Shown: positions 49,102-62,600 of the stretch, piece after piece | Position numbering within the stretch: the stretch's first letter is position 1 | How the letters are laid out: every line of letters starts with the position of its first letter | DNA from: Mytilus californianus | Taxonomy: Eukaryota > Mollusca > Bivalvia > Mytilida > Mytilidae | Assembly: GCF_021869535.1 (NCBI RefSeq) | Contig: NW_026262679.1 | Coordinates: forward strand, 83,387,143-83,451,142 | Length of the DNA: 64,000 bases | Direction of reading: 5' to 3' | Notes under the pieces: generated by a model | Told to the model about the DNA's origin: nothing | The model's database searches: none | The model's input: the letters and a program-made list of their open reading frames with translations, nothing else | Position numbers and translations under genes: made by a program

Positions 49102-49489
49102 CATTGAACATTGTCGACATTGAGCGAGGAAGAAGGGATGTGGTGGGACAGGGACGGACACGCAAACTGATACAGTAGCTCTCAAATCTACAAAGAATGT
49201 GTAACATCGATCAATGGATCTATTCACATCTCTGTTCGATTAGAATCATCAATAGAACAGCAATAATCATGCACCCTCGTCCTCCCTATATAGTTTGCTT
49301 TATTTTATTTTATTTCTTGCTAGATACTTTTCCTAGTGATCTACATGTATTCAAAATGCACAATAAAAAATATACTATAGAATAGAAATTTATCTATATT
49401 GTTTTGTCATTTCTGTAGGTATTGGGCTATTGTATTACTTAAGTACAAGACTTGTTTGTTTTGTATTGCTAGAAAGATTAAGAAAAAGA

Positions 49490-49495
49490 AATAAA
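49490..49495 (+). terminator. Probable polyadenylation signal of basigin-like gene
   Basis: AATAAA lies 389 nt after the stop codon. An earlier AATAAA at 49362-49367 is an alternative. The choice is inferred from position only. Confidence 0.45.
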
Positions 49496-49515
49496 GTATT
49501 CTGGCCCTTATGACC

Positions 49516-50956
49516 CGTGGTACTCGGTTGAGTAATATCAAGTTCAAGTTGTATTCAAATTTAATATTTGTAACGGAAACACAATCATGAATATGGTTGA
49601 CTTCAAACGATTTTTCTATGATGACTACTTTTAACATTGTCAACTTGTAACCACTTTTCAGTCTATTTTAGCAAGCTTAAGGGTGGTAATTTTGGTGAAC
49701 GAATCAAAATAACGGATTTAAGTTATAAACTCGATAATCTTAGAATCATTCACATAATATTTGGTTCAAATTCGTACAGTGGCTCCAAAGGAGACGGGCG
49801 CATTTAGTGATGTCCGGGTGAGCTAAAAAGCAGATATATAAGCCAACGAAACAGATAATTAACAACAAAAAATATCTGAAGGTCAACATAAATCTTCAAT
49901 AATAGACAAAAAATCGCCATGTGTGACTCGTGACAGGACCATTGTAATACCATCATTAGACTGCATATTGAAACAATACTACGAAGGTCCTATACAGATA
50001 TGAATAAAGAAAGAAATAAAATATTTACAAAGAATTTGTTTTTGCAACAGATAAACAAAATATAAAAAAAACTTGGAAATTCGATGAAAAAAAAATCTTA
50101 TCCTATTTGCAGAATAGACTACATTGATGTCAAAAAATATTGTTATAATTCTTAACCTATTCTTACTCCAAAGTCATCAACAATGTAGATATTTTTCTTT
50201 CAAGTTTGCGGTAAGTATACATTACACCACTTCTAGTTATCCGGAGCGAAATATACATGCACATGCCAGTAAACTATTTCAATTGTATTCAGCAGTCCAA
50301 TGAAACTACTGTTAAAATTCAGAATCATATTTTTATACAATTAAACACATACAATTATCAAAATACATGCAATTCTGTATTTTGGACTCAATTTGGTAGT
50401 CGTACTAAGTTCATTACAATAACAACCTTTGAACATCAAGTTCAATGATAAAAAGAAAATTCTAGCGATAATTTTATCTTATCAGCATAAAAATATGACC
50501 AATATGTAGCAGAAACGCGGAAAGAAATGAAATTCACATTAATCTCTCTTATCTATATTTATCTGTAGTCTCACAATCGGGCTCATTATATGCTAGATTG
50601 TGACCTAAACGACGGACAAAATTGAAATAATTTTAATGCGCAAAAAAATATATAATATAAGCCTCACTTAGCCATACAGAGGTTGCTATTAAATGTATTT
50701 GAAAATTATATATTAGTGATTCAAGTTAGAACTAGACATCGATTGACCGTCGATCGGGGAAGAAAAAAATAAAAAATAAATTTGAACAAGTATGTAGTCA
50801 AAATTTCTTTGAAAACTGATCTGTCTTAATCTGTTCAGCCCCTCTACTGAAGCTATCCCATATACACAAAGAATGACTTTCAAAGACATTATCTCAGATT
50901 TTCAGCACATCTTCAAATGAATATCTGTTATGAACAAAAGAACGCGGGGTTGCTCT
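49516..50956. other. Spacer between convergent basigin-like and USP genes
   Basis: Should hold the 3' untranslated regions of both convergent genes. AT-rich, with no exon, tandem array or bounded element recognised. Confidence 0.55.
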
Positions 50957-53900
50957 TTAATGTCGACTTATGAAAACTGGTACTGGCGAGTGGTGAAGAA
51001 TGTATTCACTAACACTTCCCAAAATCTTCCGTCTGAGGGTACCGTGACCACGGGAACCGACAACAACCAGACTGGCTCCAAGTTCTTCAATTTTTTTCAT
51101 TATGGTGTGACCAGGATCTCCTCCTTCCAATTGCATCACCTTTCCGCCGACCTAAAACAATAGGCCTAAAATAATTCTCCTTGGCTAAAAATATAGTCCA
51201 CACCATTGATATAGAGGAATTTAGGCATGTCAAATAGTTAACTCCCTTTGAACATTTTAATACGTCAGTGGCGGATTCCGGATTTCCAAACAGGGAGGAG
51301 GACCAAGAGTGTCCAACCAAAAGAAATTGCATTGAAGGGAAAGTAGAGAGTTTGGTCTGCAGTTTAAAAAAAGAAAGACCACATGTTTGACCATAAGGGA
51401 GACACTTTGGACTTCTATAATGCACAGAAACAATATTCAAGTTAAAACTTACAGTTCAATCCAGATAGTGTAGGTCCATCGACTTTAATATGTATTTCCC
51501 TTATGCTGACCATTTTGCTATTGTGTGATTTATTATCCTGAATTGGTACATGTTTCAATATTTTGAGCAAACAAATATCAACATAATTTTCGACACATAA
51601 ACGCTTTGGAGTTATATAATATACCACTATACGGTATAAGTTTTCTCATTGTTGAAGATCGTACGGTGACATATAATTGTTATATCCACTTATTTGAACC
51701 ATGGTGGAAAGGTGTCTCATTGGCAATCATACCACATCTCCTTATTTCTATATATAACAGAAGATGTATTTTGTTGATTGTTTACCGTTAATTATAGTGA
51801 TCGCATTGACATTTACCCAAAGTTTCCTTATCTATAATAACTTTTCCATTTTCTTTTAAGACAAAGGTCAATATCCGTTTTATGAAACATTATACCTGGT
51901 ATGCATCAAGTTTTTCTTTTATCCCTTTGCATATTTCTTCTCCTTTAGCTGTTTCTTCGTGGTATTTATGGACAATAATATTTGGATCAACGGGCATCCA
52001 TTTAGCTGTAAAGGTAAAATCAAAGAAAAAATATTAAAGTTTATTTAACAGCATTCTAAGTATCATTCATATATTTGAATACTTAGTTAATTAACTTTTT
52101 GATCCCCACCCTAAATTATCTAAGCTGTGAAGCACACGTTTGATGCCGGTTTTGTGCGATCATAAAAAATATTATTTATCAAAATTTTAGTAGCAATTCG
52201 CTATTTTATCCTACTTTTTTTTTAAGTATAATCTTAGTCGCCATGATTAGTAATAGTAACTCGGCAGGAAATTCAAAATCAGATATAATTTTGAAACTAG
52301 ACAACCTGCTATAATGACTGTTTGGCCAAGCTTATTCCAATTGGCTTAGCTGTGAAAGAGAAAAACATTTTTGAAGTTTTCGACGCACGCTAATTGATTT
52401 AGCTAATATTGGTCTTCTAGGACAATTGAGCCAAAAATACAGATTTTGATAAGTGTTTGGTATAACTATAAATTTTCACTTCGTACTATGAACATCAAAA
52501 TTATTTATTTTGTAATAATATTTCCTTTCTCTATTGGTACTGTACACGTATACCTAACAACAATATTATTTTCATTTACCTGTGTTTAAAGTTATTGCAA
52601 ATGGATGGTATTTTTGTTCGAGCATATTGTTTTTCTTTAATTGTTTAACATTTCTTACCGATATAGCATGTTACTTTTATTATTCTTCCCTTAGTTTATT
52701 TATTTTGTATTCAAAATTATTTATTTTGTAAAAATATTTCCTTTCTCTTTGGTACTGTACAGGTATACCTAACAACAAAATTATTTCAGTTACCTGTGTT
52801 TAAAGTTATTGCAAATGGATGGTATTTTTGTTCGAGCATATTGTTTTTCTTTAATTGTTTAACATTTCTTACCGATATAACATGTTACTTTTATTATTCT
52901 TCCCTTAGTTTATTTATTTTGTATTTACATTGTGCCATAGCTCAAATTTATTTGTTCAGTGTATGTTCAATGGTGTTAATATGTCCTTTGATTGAGTTAA
53001 GCTATTTCAGTTGATATTTTATAGTGTGTCTTTCTATGTTGTGATGTTACACTATTGTTTCAGAAAAGGGGTGAAGGTTTGGTACCATTAAAACGTTTAA
53101 ACCCGCTGCATTTGTTTGCACCTGTCCTAAGTCAGGAATCTGATGTTCAGTAGTTGTCGTTTGTTGATGTGGTTAATAAGTGTTTCTCGTTTCTCGTTTT
53201 TACAGAGGATGACCTTCAGGTCATTCCGATGTATTGCTATCGCCTAAATTTCCATTATGCAAATTAGTTTTGGGATTTCAACCGATCTATAAAAATTATA
53301 GATCCGCGGTCATTACAAGGGAAAAAAGTGCATTTTTATACCTGCGATTCCGTTTTCCGTTCGTACGATGTTTCATCAAAAAATGGAATCATTTCAGTTG
53401 TTGATTTAGTACTGAAAATTATCTCCTTTTAAATACGTTTTTTATATGTTTAATTGGTGTTTAAGAAAGAGGTCAGGTGCTCATGTTCATTCATAAAATT
53501 ATCGTTCATTCATTCATGAATTTATCGTAAAATCAAAATCACTACACAGGTCACACAGGTTGTATACGTAATGTCAAATGATTACCTGTAATCTAAAAAT
53601 AAACAAACTTAACTGACTCCCCTTACTATAGTGTGTGATAACATTTTGTGAGGAAATTCGATGTTTGCTATACCACTGTTCATTTCAACGCACTTTATGA
53701 CGATACCACTTTATCAATATGAATGAAATTTTTTGCAGTGTTTTAAGAAATAATTTTACTTTAAAATCGCGTATCATTTGCTAACTATTAAATGTTTTAC
53801 AAGGACGAATTTTCTGTATAAAGTCAATAATTGTGTGAACTTTTGAAGCCCAAACTTTTTATAGCCTTAAATATGCTAATGAAAGATCCGAAAACTATAC

Positions 53901-56900
53901 CCATACAGAACGACATGTTTTTGAAATTGTAGCAAAACTTTTGGTTGACAAATTTTAATTCGTTATTGCATAAATATTAACTTGAAATATCTGTCATTTT
54001 CTCCCTACCAAGTTTACCCCTATTACTCATTATGACGTGGACTGGACATTGTTATTGAATCTTTTGCAATTTGATTGGATTAAGTTATTATTAGATTACC
54101 TTCAAACTGTTCATGCTTTTTCGTACGAGTATATCGATTAAATCAGAGCGTGCATGAATGTGTACAGTAAATTAAATGACCTGCAAACTGGACACTGGAC
54201 CAGTCCATATTACGTTTTATCAATGAATAGATTTGTTTTTTTGTATTTTCCAAATTACAGGGCCCATAAAGGGCATAAAATCAGATACAATTGATTTACA
54301 TAATTGGTAACAACAACAATAATAGCGGCATATGAATGAAACTTAAGGTATGAAAGGTAACAATTGCCACTTTTTATCTTTTCACATAATTTTCCACATA
54401 CACATTAGATAAATTATTTTTGATAGCCTATTGCGGAGAAAAAAGAGAAAGTTCACTGTATTAACGTTCTATTCCATTAAATACGTCATTTTTCGCAGAA
54501 AAACATTTTATGCACGGCTACGCCAGGTAAAATTGTTGTTTATCCTAACAAAAAAATACAATTTTCAGTTTCATTAGAATATTATAATAATAATAAATCC
54601 CAAATTTATGTAGTCATTAGATAAAGTCCTTATATGTCCGATCTGCCTATTTTTGGACATCAAAAGACAATACGATCGTTTTAAGGTCACTATGATTTCG
54701 TCTACCTCACACAATCTTGTTAGGCACTATAATGAAATGGACCTGAAATTTATTTCACATGTTTCCTGAAAATTGATAAATATCAAAGCAACATAGAGCT
54801 GTTTGTTCTAGTTCGTATAATGACAATTTAATGTCATGTTTGTTTGTGATGACCCCCCTTTTCGGGATTGCATCAGAATTATAGTTATCTCGTATCGCAT
54901 GAGGATGACACATATCAACTGAGCAATTATGTTTGGGACTTAGTTTTAAGAAATGATGTCAAAGTAACATTATGAAAATATTTTTAGTAAGCTGAAATAT
55001 ATATTTATTTTTTACATGTTTATGTCTTGTAAGATATTTTATTTCTTGCCCGTTTTTCAACATTTGCGTCTGGAAAGTTGAAATGTTTTAACTGAATGGT
55101 TAATTTAAATTAATTATGAAAATTGTTAAAATTAAATCAATAAAGGAAATTATTGCCCAGTTACAAACACTACCAGGGGACAATCCATATTGATTTTTTT
55201 TTTAGTTATATGTTTCAGCACATGTATAATTAACCCCAACTTTAGCCTGGTAAACTTGTTGTCTCCTTGTGAAATATAAAACATATTTAAAATGATTTCC
55301 TGCTAAAGTCTTTTATTGATATAAAGTTAAAACCGTCTTGCTTCTCACTAGTCAACACTCCTGTCCTGCCAGGTTAATTCTTATATATATGGATGAAAAA
55401 AAAGTCCACAAAGCATTAACATGGCAGCAATTGCTTTTACAGCCTTTAAGGCTTTGATTTTTTTTACAGAAGAGTGTCCACCATGCACTTGCACTGCACT
55501 ATAATAATAGTAGAATAGAATGATTTACAAATAGATGAAAATTATATATACATGCAACCGTAATATTAATATAATATATAACAACAAACCAGTGTATTCT
55601 CTGGAACTATTATTATATTAGTATAATAGTCTAAGGTATACTGATTTGTATCACTACAATATAATAGTTATTACGGTGAGGTTGAATTTCCTGTCATTTA
55701 TTCATCATCCAACCAGGAACTTGTATCAGAAAAGAAAATCTCTGTAAATTAACCTCAGTTTCAGGTATAGAGATGTGATCTGTTTCTGTGACATGTGCTT
55801 TTGACCATACACAAGAACCTGCGGTCATCCGATGTTCAGTACTTCAGTACTTTGATTTATATAGATTAGACCGTTGGTTTTCCCGTTTGAATGGTTTTAC
55901 ACTAGTAATTTTTTGGGGCCCTTTATAGCTTACTGTTCGGTGTGAGCCAAGGCTCCGTGTTGAAGACCGTACTGTGACCTATAATGGTTTACTTTTATAA
56001 ATTTTGACTTGGATGGAGAGTTGTCTCATTGGCACTCATACCACATCTTCTTATATCTATTTGCACAGTTATGTCAGTTTTAGGGTAGAAACACAAAGTT
56101 ACAAAAATCATATAACCTGAATTTTTTTTCATTACGTCTTAATTCGAATTTTAGTCATTTTGTTTGAACTAGGCTGGTCGTGAAACATAATATGTTTACA
56201 AATCATTGACAATCAGACAACATCTTATTATTTGTGGCCGTCAAGCTGTTGTGCAAACTTAAGAAGACAGTGAGAAAGGACAATTCATGCTCTCTAAAGT
56301 AAATTATTCAATCAATTACACACACCTATATATATGCACATAAATGTATTGTTTACAAATGTCAACTAATTTGGATATATATATATATTAACTTACACTC
56401 ATATTTGTGTTGTGCCTTGTGGTGAACGCAGTACATCACTATAACCTCATCATTTTCTTTGTAAACATTTTGCACGTAAACTATAAAACGAAAATAGACA
56501 TATTTTTATTTTACGACTATCACTCACTATGTACACGTTTGAACAATTCTTTAAAATTGATCTGATTAAAATTCAGATTTATCTTAATAACTCGCGTGCT
56601 CGTATATAACTCAAATGAGGATAACGAAACCAGAGATCTATATTTTAATTAGATTGCTTTAAAATGTGCGCAACTTTTGAAACCCCTGTCCTCGTCGTCC
56701 CTTTCGACAATATTATATTCGCCTTTGACATAATTTGAACTGTGACCAATGACACCTTATGTGAACTGCAGTTGTGCCTCGTCATGCATGTGCATGTTTC
56801 TCAAATGTTTTGAGTTCAACAAATAAACTACGTAAATAAAGAGTTTTTGATTTAACTTGTGATTTTTTTATTGATCACAATCAATACTTATAAAACTTAC

Positions 56901-56982
56901 AATTCAATGCTATATCTGAATGTTTACTTCCATCCATCGCCACAACAGCGATCCTTTTTGCAGTTTCTGTCCCTTCGGCCAT
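50957..56982 (-). CDS. Universal stress protein A, 4 exons
   Basis: Exons in transcript order: 56982-56901, 56480-56397, 52005-51896, 51151-50957; phases match; 156 residues, the usual length of a single-domain USP. The start MAEGTETAKRIAVVAMDGS leads into the first beta strand with the nucleotide-contacting Asp. The C-terminal exon carries the ATP-binding signature G-x2-G-x9-G-S as GSRGHGTLRRKILGS, then SEYILHHSPVPVFI. USPs are cytosolic alpha/beta proteins that bind ATP and accumulate under stress; the family is expanded in bivalves. The gene lies head-to-tail with the paralogue at 59656-63793, with exons 2, 3 and 4 of identical length. Intron 2 is 4.4 kb and contains a 215-bp tandem duplication and interspersed repeats. 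Confidence 0.95.
52495..52924. repeat. 215-bp tandem duplication in USP A intron 2
   Basis: The segment from CAAAATTATTTATTTTGTAA through TACCTAACAACA and GGATGGTATTTTTGTTCGAG to CCCTTAGTTTATTTATTTTG occurs twice, 215 bp apart (TACCTAACAA at 52551 and 52766), with very few differences. Confidence 0.9.
53119..53205. repeat. Truncated copy of the 27245-27530 element
   Basis: Matches from CCTGTCCTAAGTCAGGAATC to GTTTCTCGTTTCTCG. It stops before the tail module. Confidence 0.7.
55830..56062. repeat. Copy of the 27245-27530 dispersed element
   Basis: Shares GATTAGACCGTTGGTTTTCC, CTTACTGTTCGGTGTGAGCC and the tail CATTGGCACTCATACCACAT. It ends about 330 bp from USP A exon 2, inside intron 2. Confidence 0.8.
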
Positions 56983-57170
56983 TTGTCAGATTAAAAAGTT
57001 TCTGGAATATTTAGACGACCAGCAGGTCAAGTGTAAAGGTCTATAAATAAAATTTAATAGTCGGATAGACGTGTTACTTACATAAGATCGATGGGTAATT
57101 TAAAACTATTTATAAATACCTAATCTCTTGTTTATTTATAGCGTTTCTACTTGATACGTGATACTTAAGA

Positions 57171-57416
57171 CACTGGCGTAGAAGACCGGGTGGATGACAA
57201 GGGGCAATTGTCCCCCTTTTCCACTTTCAAAAGTAGTTGGGGGGACCATGTTTTAACCCTCCACTTTTGCGGCAAAATAAAAATCTATTGAAAACGAAAG
57301 AGGACGACGAGTATAACTCCTAGACTCTAAGTCTATTTAAAAGCTTTTTTGTCACTTTAAGAAGTTTGAGCCACCCTCACCCCCACTCCATTTTTCAGCC
57401 CACTCCTACGCCACTG
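57171..57416. mobile_element. hAT-like MITE with CAGTGGCGTAG ends
   Basis: Left CACTGGCGTAGAAG and inverted right CAGTGGCGTAGGAG bound 246 bp. No clear 8-bp duplication. It lies about 190 bp upstream of the USP A start codon. Confidence 0.6.
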
Positions 57417-59655
57417 TAAGGTGTCACTTTATATTCGTTGTATTGCAAATGAAAAAAAGTCCGCACTTAAAGGCTCCACATATACAATCAATGTTATGTA
57501 ATGAACTATATACTGTGGATACATAGTAAATCGTTGGATAACAATTTTCGTGAATTTCGTGGGTATAGGTGACCTTCGCTGTCAATTTCTAGATATGAAG
57601 CAGACCTAAGTGCATTTGTGGTGTCCTATGCAATCAACAAGGTCACTGAACTTAATCTAAATTATACCAAACAAACAATACCAAGCAAACAAACTAAAAC
57701 AAACAAAAACAAATACTCCCTCTATATTTCGAAACAGGAACTAAAAGTATGATGCTTGCTTCTTTTCATTCTCTTGAGCAGCCACTGTTTGAAATATAGA
57801 CGAAGTAAGGAAAGACGGTGATGTTTGGTTTCTACTTGAAAGTCGGCTGCCTGTTGGTCATTTTTTTTATAACGAACTTGAACTAATGACTTCAATCTGT
57901 CTGCAAGTTTATAAAATAAGAAATACTTGCTAAAAGAGTAGAGAGGTTAAAGGATATATATACTTTTGGACGAGAAGACAGATTGACACAGCCCGTGATG
58001 TATAGGGAGTTTCATAGTAAGCCTGGTTTTGCTAAAAGAACAACAATGCACACGTTGTCGGATGTCGAAAAATCAAAGTATCGACAAACAGGAAATAAGT
58101 ACTTGAATGATCCAAAAAGTGCTCACATGTTACAACACATAACTATCAAAGCTGCATGTTGACGAAAGGACCAAAATTGAAGTCTTTAATTCTTTTAAGT
58201 AGTTTCTGAGAAAAGTGTGACGACCATATTTTTTGAGGAACGGACGGACGGATAGACGACTAGGTGATTGCAATATAGAGCAATAGGGTATAATAATTAA
58301 TACATGTTAGTAATTTGGAAAGAACTTTCGTGGAGTGTTTGGCGAGCCCATCTATATATCGTTGTTTGTAAGAACGTCTTTGTGCAGGGAGATAAGGTTG
58401 TCGTACGCCTTTGATTGAAACTTTATCGGTATACCTTCGAACATCCAGGATTTCCTTTTAAGAATATGTCTTTGGAGTAATGTAAGGTACCTACCTGCAA
58501 GTAATGGATTCCCTTAATAAACAATTTACACACAGACTGAGAAACGATATTGTGTGTAAACATTTTCTGAGGTCGTCACAACCATAAATTACAAAAAAGT
58601 TCACCTAAGTTTTGATAAAACTACATATCTAATAGACTGACAGATGATAAGAATGTATCATCTAAAAATGTCAGAAACGAAGCACTGCCTATATATTAGG
58701 CAGCTTTTACTCTCAAGAGCCAGACATAAGAGTTGTTGCATTGGTGCCCATTCACGATGATTGGCCAACCGACAAGGGATGTTACTTCGAAATGAATGTG
58801 CCGGCAAATCCTTGCGTGGTACTTTTCAATTATGGTTGCGTTGTTCTGAGTGGCCAACTAATATGGACACCAGCACGGATTGATGGCTTTGATATTTATT
58901 ATATATAATCTTTATTGCAAAATGTAAAACCCTGACGGGTTAAAATGCAAACATAATATACATGTTCCGGACCATATGAGTATTTGGACCATACGCGTAT
59001 GGTCGGACCATATGAGTATATATCCGTTTGGATATTAACGAGCTGGACCATATGGGTATTTAGATCATATAGGTATTTTTCGATTATATTCTAAATGAAC
59101 TTTTTCTTCTTTCCCCGGTATTTAGATAATTTAATTTCTCAAATTCTTCTAAATTTTACCTATTTTCACTTAATTGATGTGTTTTTGTTCCTATTCATAC
59201 GATCTTACAATAACAGTAGTCCAAACATAAAAACATATAGGGACAGCACGTTTAAAGTAGTGATTGTATAAATAGGAGCATGAACACATTAAAGATCATT
59301 AAATAACTAGAAATATTATATGCATATCAGAGTGAGAACATGTAAATGTGATGCTTATAATATTTTTTCTGCTCCTAGACGGACACTCGGAGTCGGGTTT
59401 TAATGTGCTCGTTCACTAGAAAACAGTCCACAGGAAGATATGTCATCGTGCCGGACACATTGTTCCGAAACATAGCTCACTAGTCTTAAATAATGTCGCG
59501 TGCTTAGTAGGTAAGCAGCAAATCCCAATTTTCAAGTTTTCGGTTGAAAACTTCGGGGATTAAACTCACGACCTCATGCGTGCACTCGATGAGAGCATGC
59601 ATTTTACAATTAAAACATCAATAACAAAAAGTCCAACACACAACATATATTTTAA
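57417..59655. other. Spacer between the two USP genes
   Basis: Includes short GACCATATGAGTAT-type repeats around 58970-59080 with a perfect 18-bp palindrome GACCATACGCGTATGGTC (58987-59004). No exon is seen. The promoter of USP A and the 3' end of USP B must lie within 56983-59655. Confidence 0.55.
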
Positions 59656-62600
59656 TTAATGTTTACAAATGAACACAGGAATGTTTGAATGATGGAGTAT
59701 ATATTCACTAACACTTCCTATAAGTGTACGTCTAATGGCCCCTAAACCTCGGCTGCCAACAACAATTAAACTGGCCCCTAATTCCTCAGATTTCTGAACT
59801 ATTGTGTGGCCTGGATCACCGCCGTCTAACTGAATGACTTGTCCACCAATCTAAAGAATGCATAAAATGTATCTGTTATTCAACTGCATTGTTTGTTTTC
59901 TTCAGAAATTATACCATACAAAATGTAGTCTGAACAAATCAGATGTCTTTAGTATGATACAATTTTAATTAAATGTTTACAAAACATTGAATTTTTCGAA
60001 ATACTTTGGATATTTTACGCCAGGAGTAGATAACCTTAACTGTATTTTGGCAAGCCTTTCGGAACTTTGGGTCTGTAATGTTCTCAACTTCGTACTCTAT
60101 GAGTATTTGTCCTTTTTAACTTTTTTTATTTGAGCGTCACTGATGAGTCTTTTGTAGACGAAATGCTCGTTTTGCGTATAAAATTTTAAGCCTAGTATCT
60201 ATGATAAGCGTATCTTCTCTAAAACTTAATATAATAATTACAAATTATGTCCAATTCTAAAAAGACAAGTGAGTGATTGACACATGCTGATAACTGTTTT
60301 ATTGTAATTTTTCATTAAGTGCATGTTCCAAATTTGTACAGACAAAAGTTACAATACAAAGTACAAGGAGCAAGAAGGGTATTATTTTGCATAGTTACTC
60401 GGGACAATTTTTTTAGCCCTCCCCCTTTTTTCCAAAATCCGTTATTTTTTTTTGTTTTCCATTAATTTCAATTATTTTCGCGTTTTACTGTATAATATGA
60501 ACATAAATATACTAGAAATAACTTGTATTTTCTATTTACTATCAATTCCAAGTTTATTATCCACAGCAGTCACTGATATATTATATAGTGAGCTCTCTAT
60601 ATAATATATCAGTGACCGCTGCGGATAATACACAATTAAACAATAACATGGATACATTTCTATAATTATATTTTGACGATTTTGTCCACCTGCTGTATGA
60701 TAATATTTCCACTGTCGAAAAAAACCCAATTTGATCAAATAAGCTGTAACCTGTTATAGCTCGGAATAGTCAATATAACATGTCCCAGGTTATAGAAAAA
60801 ATGCATCAAATCTATATTGTTAATTGTTTCTCGTGGATACAGAGGCAATTTGGTAATCGGACTATAGTAAAACATTATATCCCAAAAACATAAAAAAAAT
60901 AATAATATAAGGTTTCATTGCCTCATAAACTTGGATAAAAAAAACCTCTTCAAGATACTAGGCTATAATAATTTGGTACACAAGACTCATCAGTTGCATG
61001 GCGCTCGAATCAAAACAGCTGGAAGACTAAATCAAATACGACTGATGTTGGAGCGAATAAAAAAGCATGAAGTTGTGCTGTTTGAATAAAATACTGAAAA
61101 TGATTTCAATGGAGGCAAAACTACTAAACAAAACAAGGTAAACATGAATTAGAAGGGTCTTCCAATATCATTTGAGAAATAAATTTATCACATTTTCTTT
61201 AAATCACAATTGTTTTTATTTCTTTTTTTAAACAAATCTTCAATACAAACACTATTGTTTTCACTTCCCTTCAGAACCCCCCCCCCCCCCCCCCCCAATA
61301 AAGAAATTAAGATTCAAACTCCATATCCAATGGTCGCGTGATCCAATCAATTCCTTAAGATTAAATATCTCATGATATGATCCATGCACGTTAGGCACAG
61401 ACTGTGGCAAATAATTCTGACTTCGCTGATGCTGCTTTAAGACATGTAAGTGAAATTCCCACTACTAAGTAAGAACATGGAGACCCACACGTAGCCTCTG
61501 GCTGTTGGCAATCCTCTTTAAATAAATAAAGAATTAAATTAAGTAAGAACATTACCTTGTACGTGTCAAGTTTGGCTTTCAGTTTTTTACAGACCTCTTC
61601 TCCTTTCTTTCTCTCTTCGTGGTATGCATGCACAACCAAATGTGGTTCTACGGGCATCCAAACAGCTACAATTTATTAGAGTAACGATAATCAACCAGAA
61701 TTTGAATAAGAATTGGTTTACTCACCACGGGGAATACACCACAAGACCAATATGATAATAAACATTTGCAGAACAATAATACATTCAATCTAGACAACAG
61801 ACGTGTAAAAAAAAACACAAAAAAACACCAACATTTTATTATGAATATCTCTAATCTGTATAGGTTATAGAAATCTTTTATTGTATGTCGTGTTGCCTTG
61901 CACTTAAGGATTGTGATAAAACAAATAAAAACAAATAACAAATAAAGTAAAAACACTGACACATTTCACATTCACATATAAATATAGGTCTATTTGAGAA
62001 TCAAACATTTTTCAGGTTATTTTGTCTTCAAAATGCCAAAGAATCCAGTTTTAAGCATATTTAGACAAACCAAAGTACATTTCAAATAGATGTGGTATTG
62101 TACACAAGCATAGTATAAGCATTACCATAAATAAATCATGTTGAAAAATATTCTAAAAAACCTAAACTCTAGACGAAACTGTAGTTATATATGCAAGTTT
62201 AGATTGCAGAACACCAAAAGTTGAAAAAAAAGAATATACATATGAGTACAGAGCCGCAACATCTCCCAACCCTCGCTATATAGATGAAATAACACATAAA
62301 AGCCTCATCAATTTTAAGTATGAAGGTAAACATATTATGTAAAATCTGAAGAAAAAATAAAGGAAACAAAATTGTAACTTACATCCATAAGTGTTCTGTG
62401 CTCTATGGTGAACACAGTACATAAGAACGACTTCGAAGCCTTCATGGTAAACATTCTTAACAAAAACTGAAAATAAATAACACACAAAATTTAATGTAAA
62501 CTCACATCCGTAGTCATGTTGTGCTCTGTGGTGAACATAATACATAACTACAACATCGTCGTTTACTTTGTTTATATTCTGTGCAAAAACTGTAAATAGA

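Noticed and set aside
61391-61657. 88-codon frame extending USP B exon 3
   Set aside because: The first part is exon 3; the rest is read-through past a good GTAATG donor into intron, while the ATP-binding exon 4 joins in phase.
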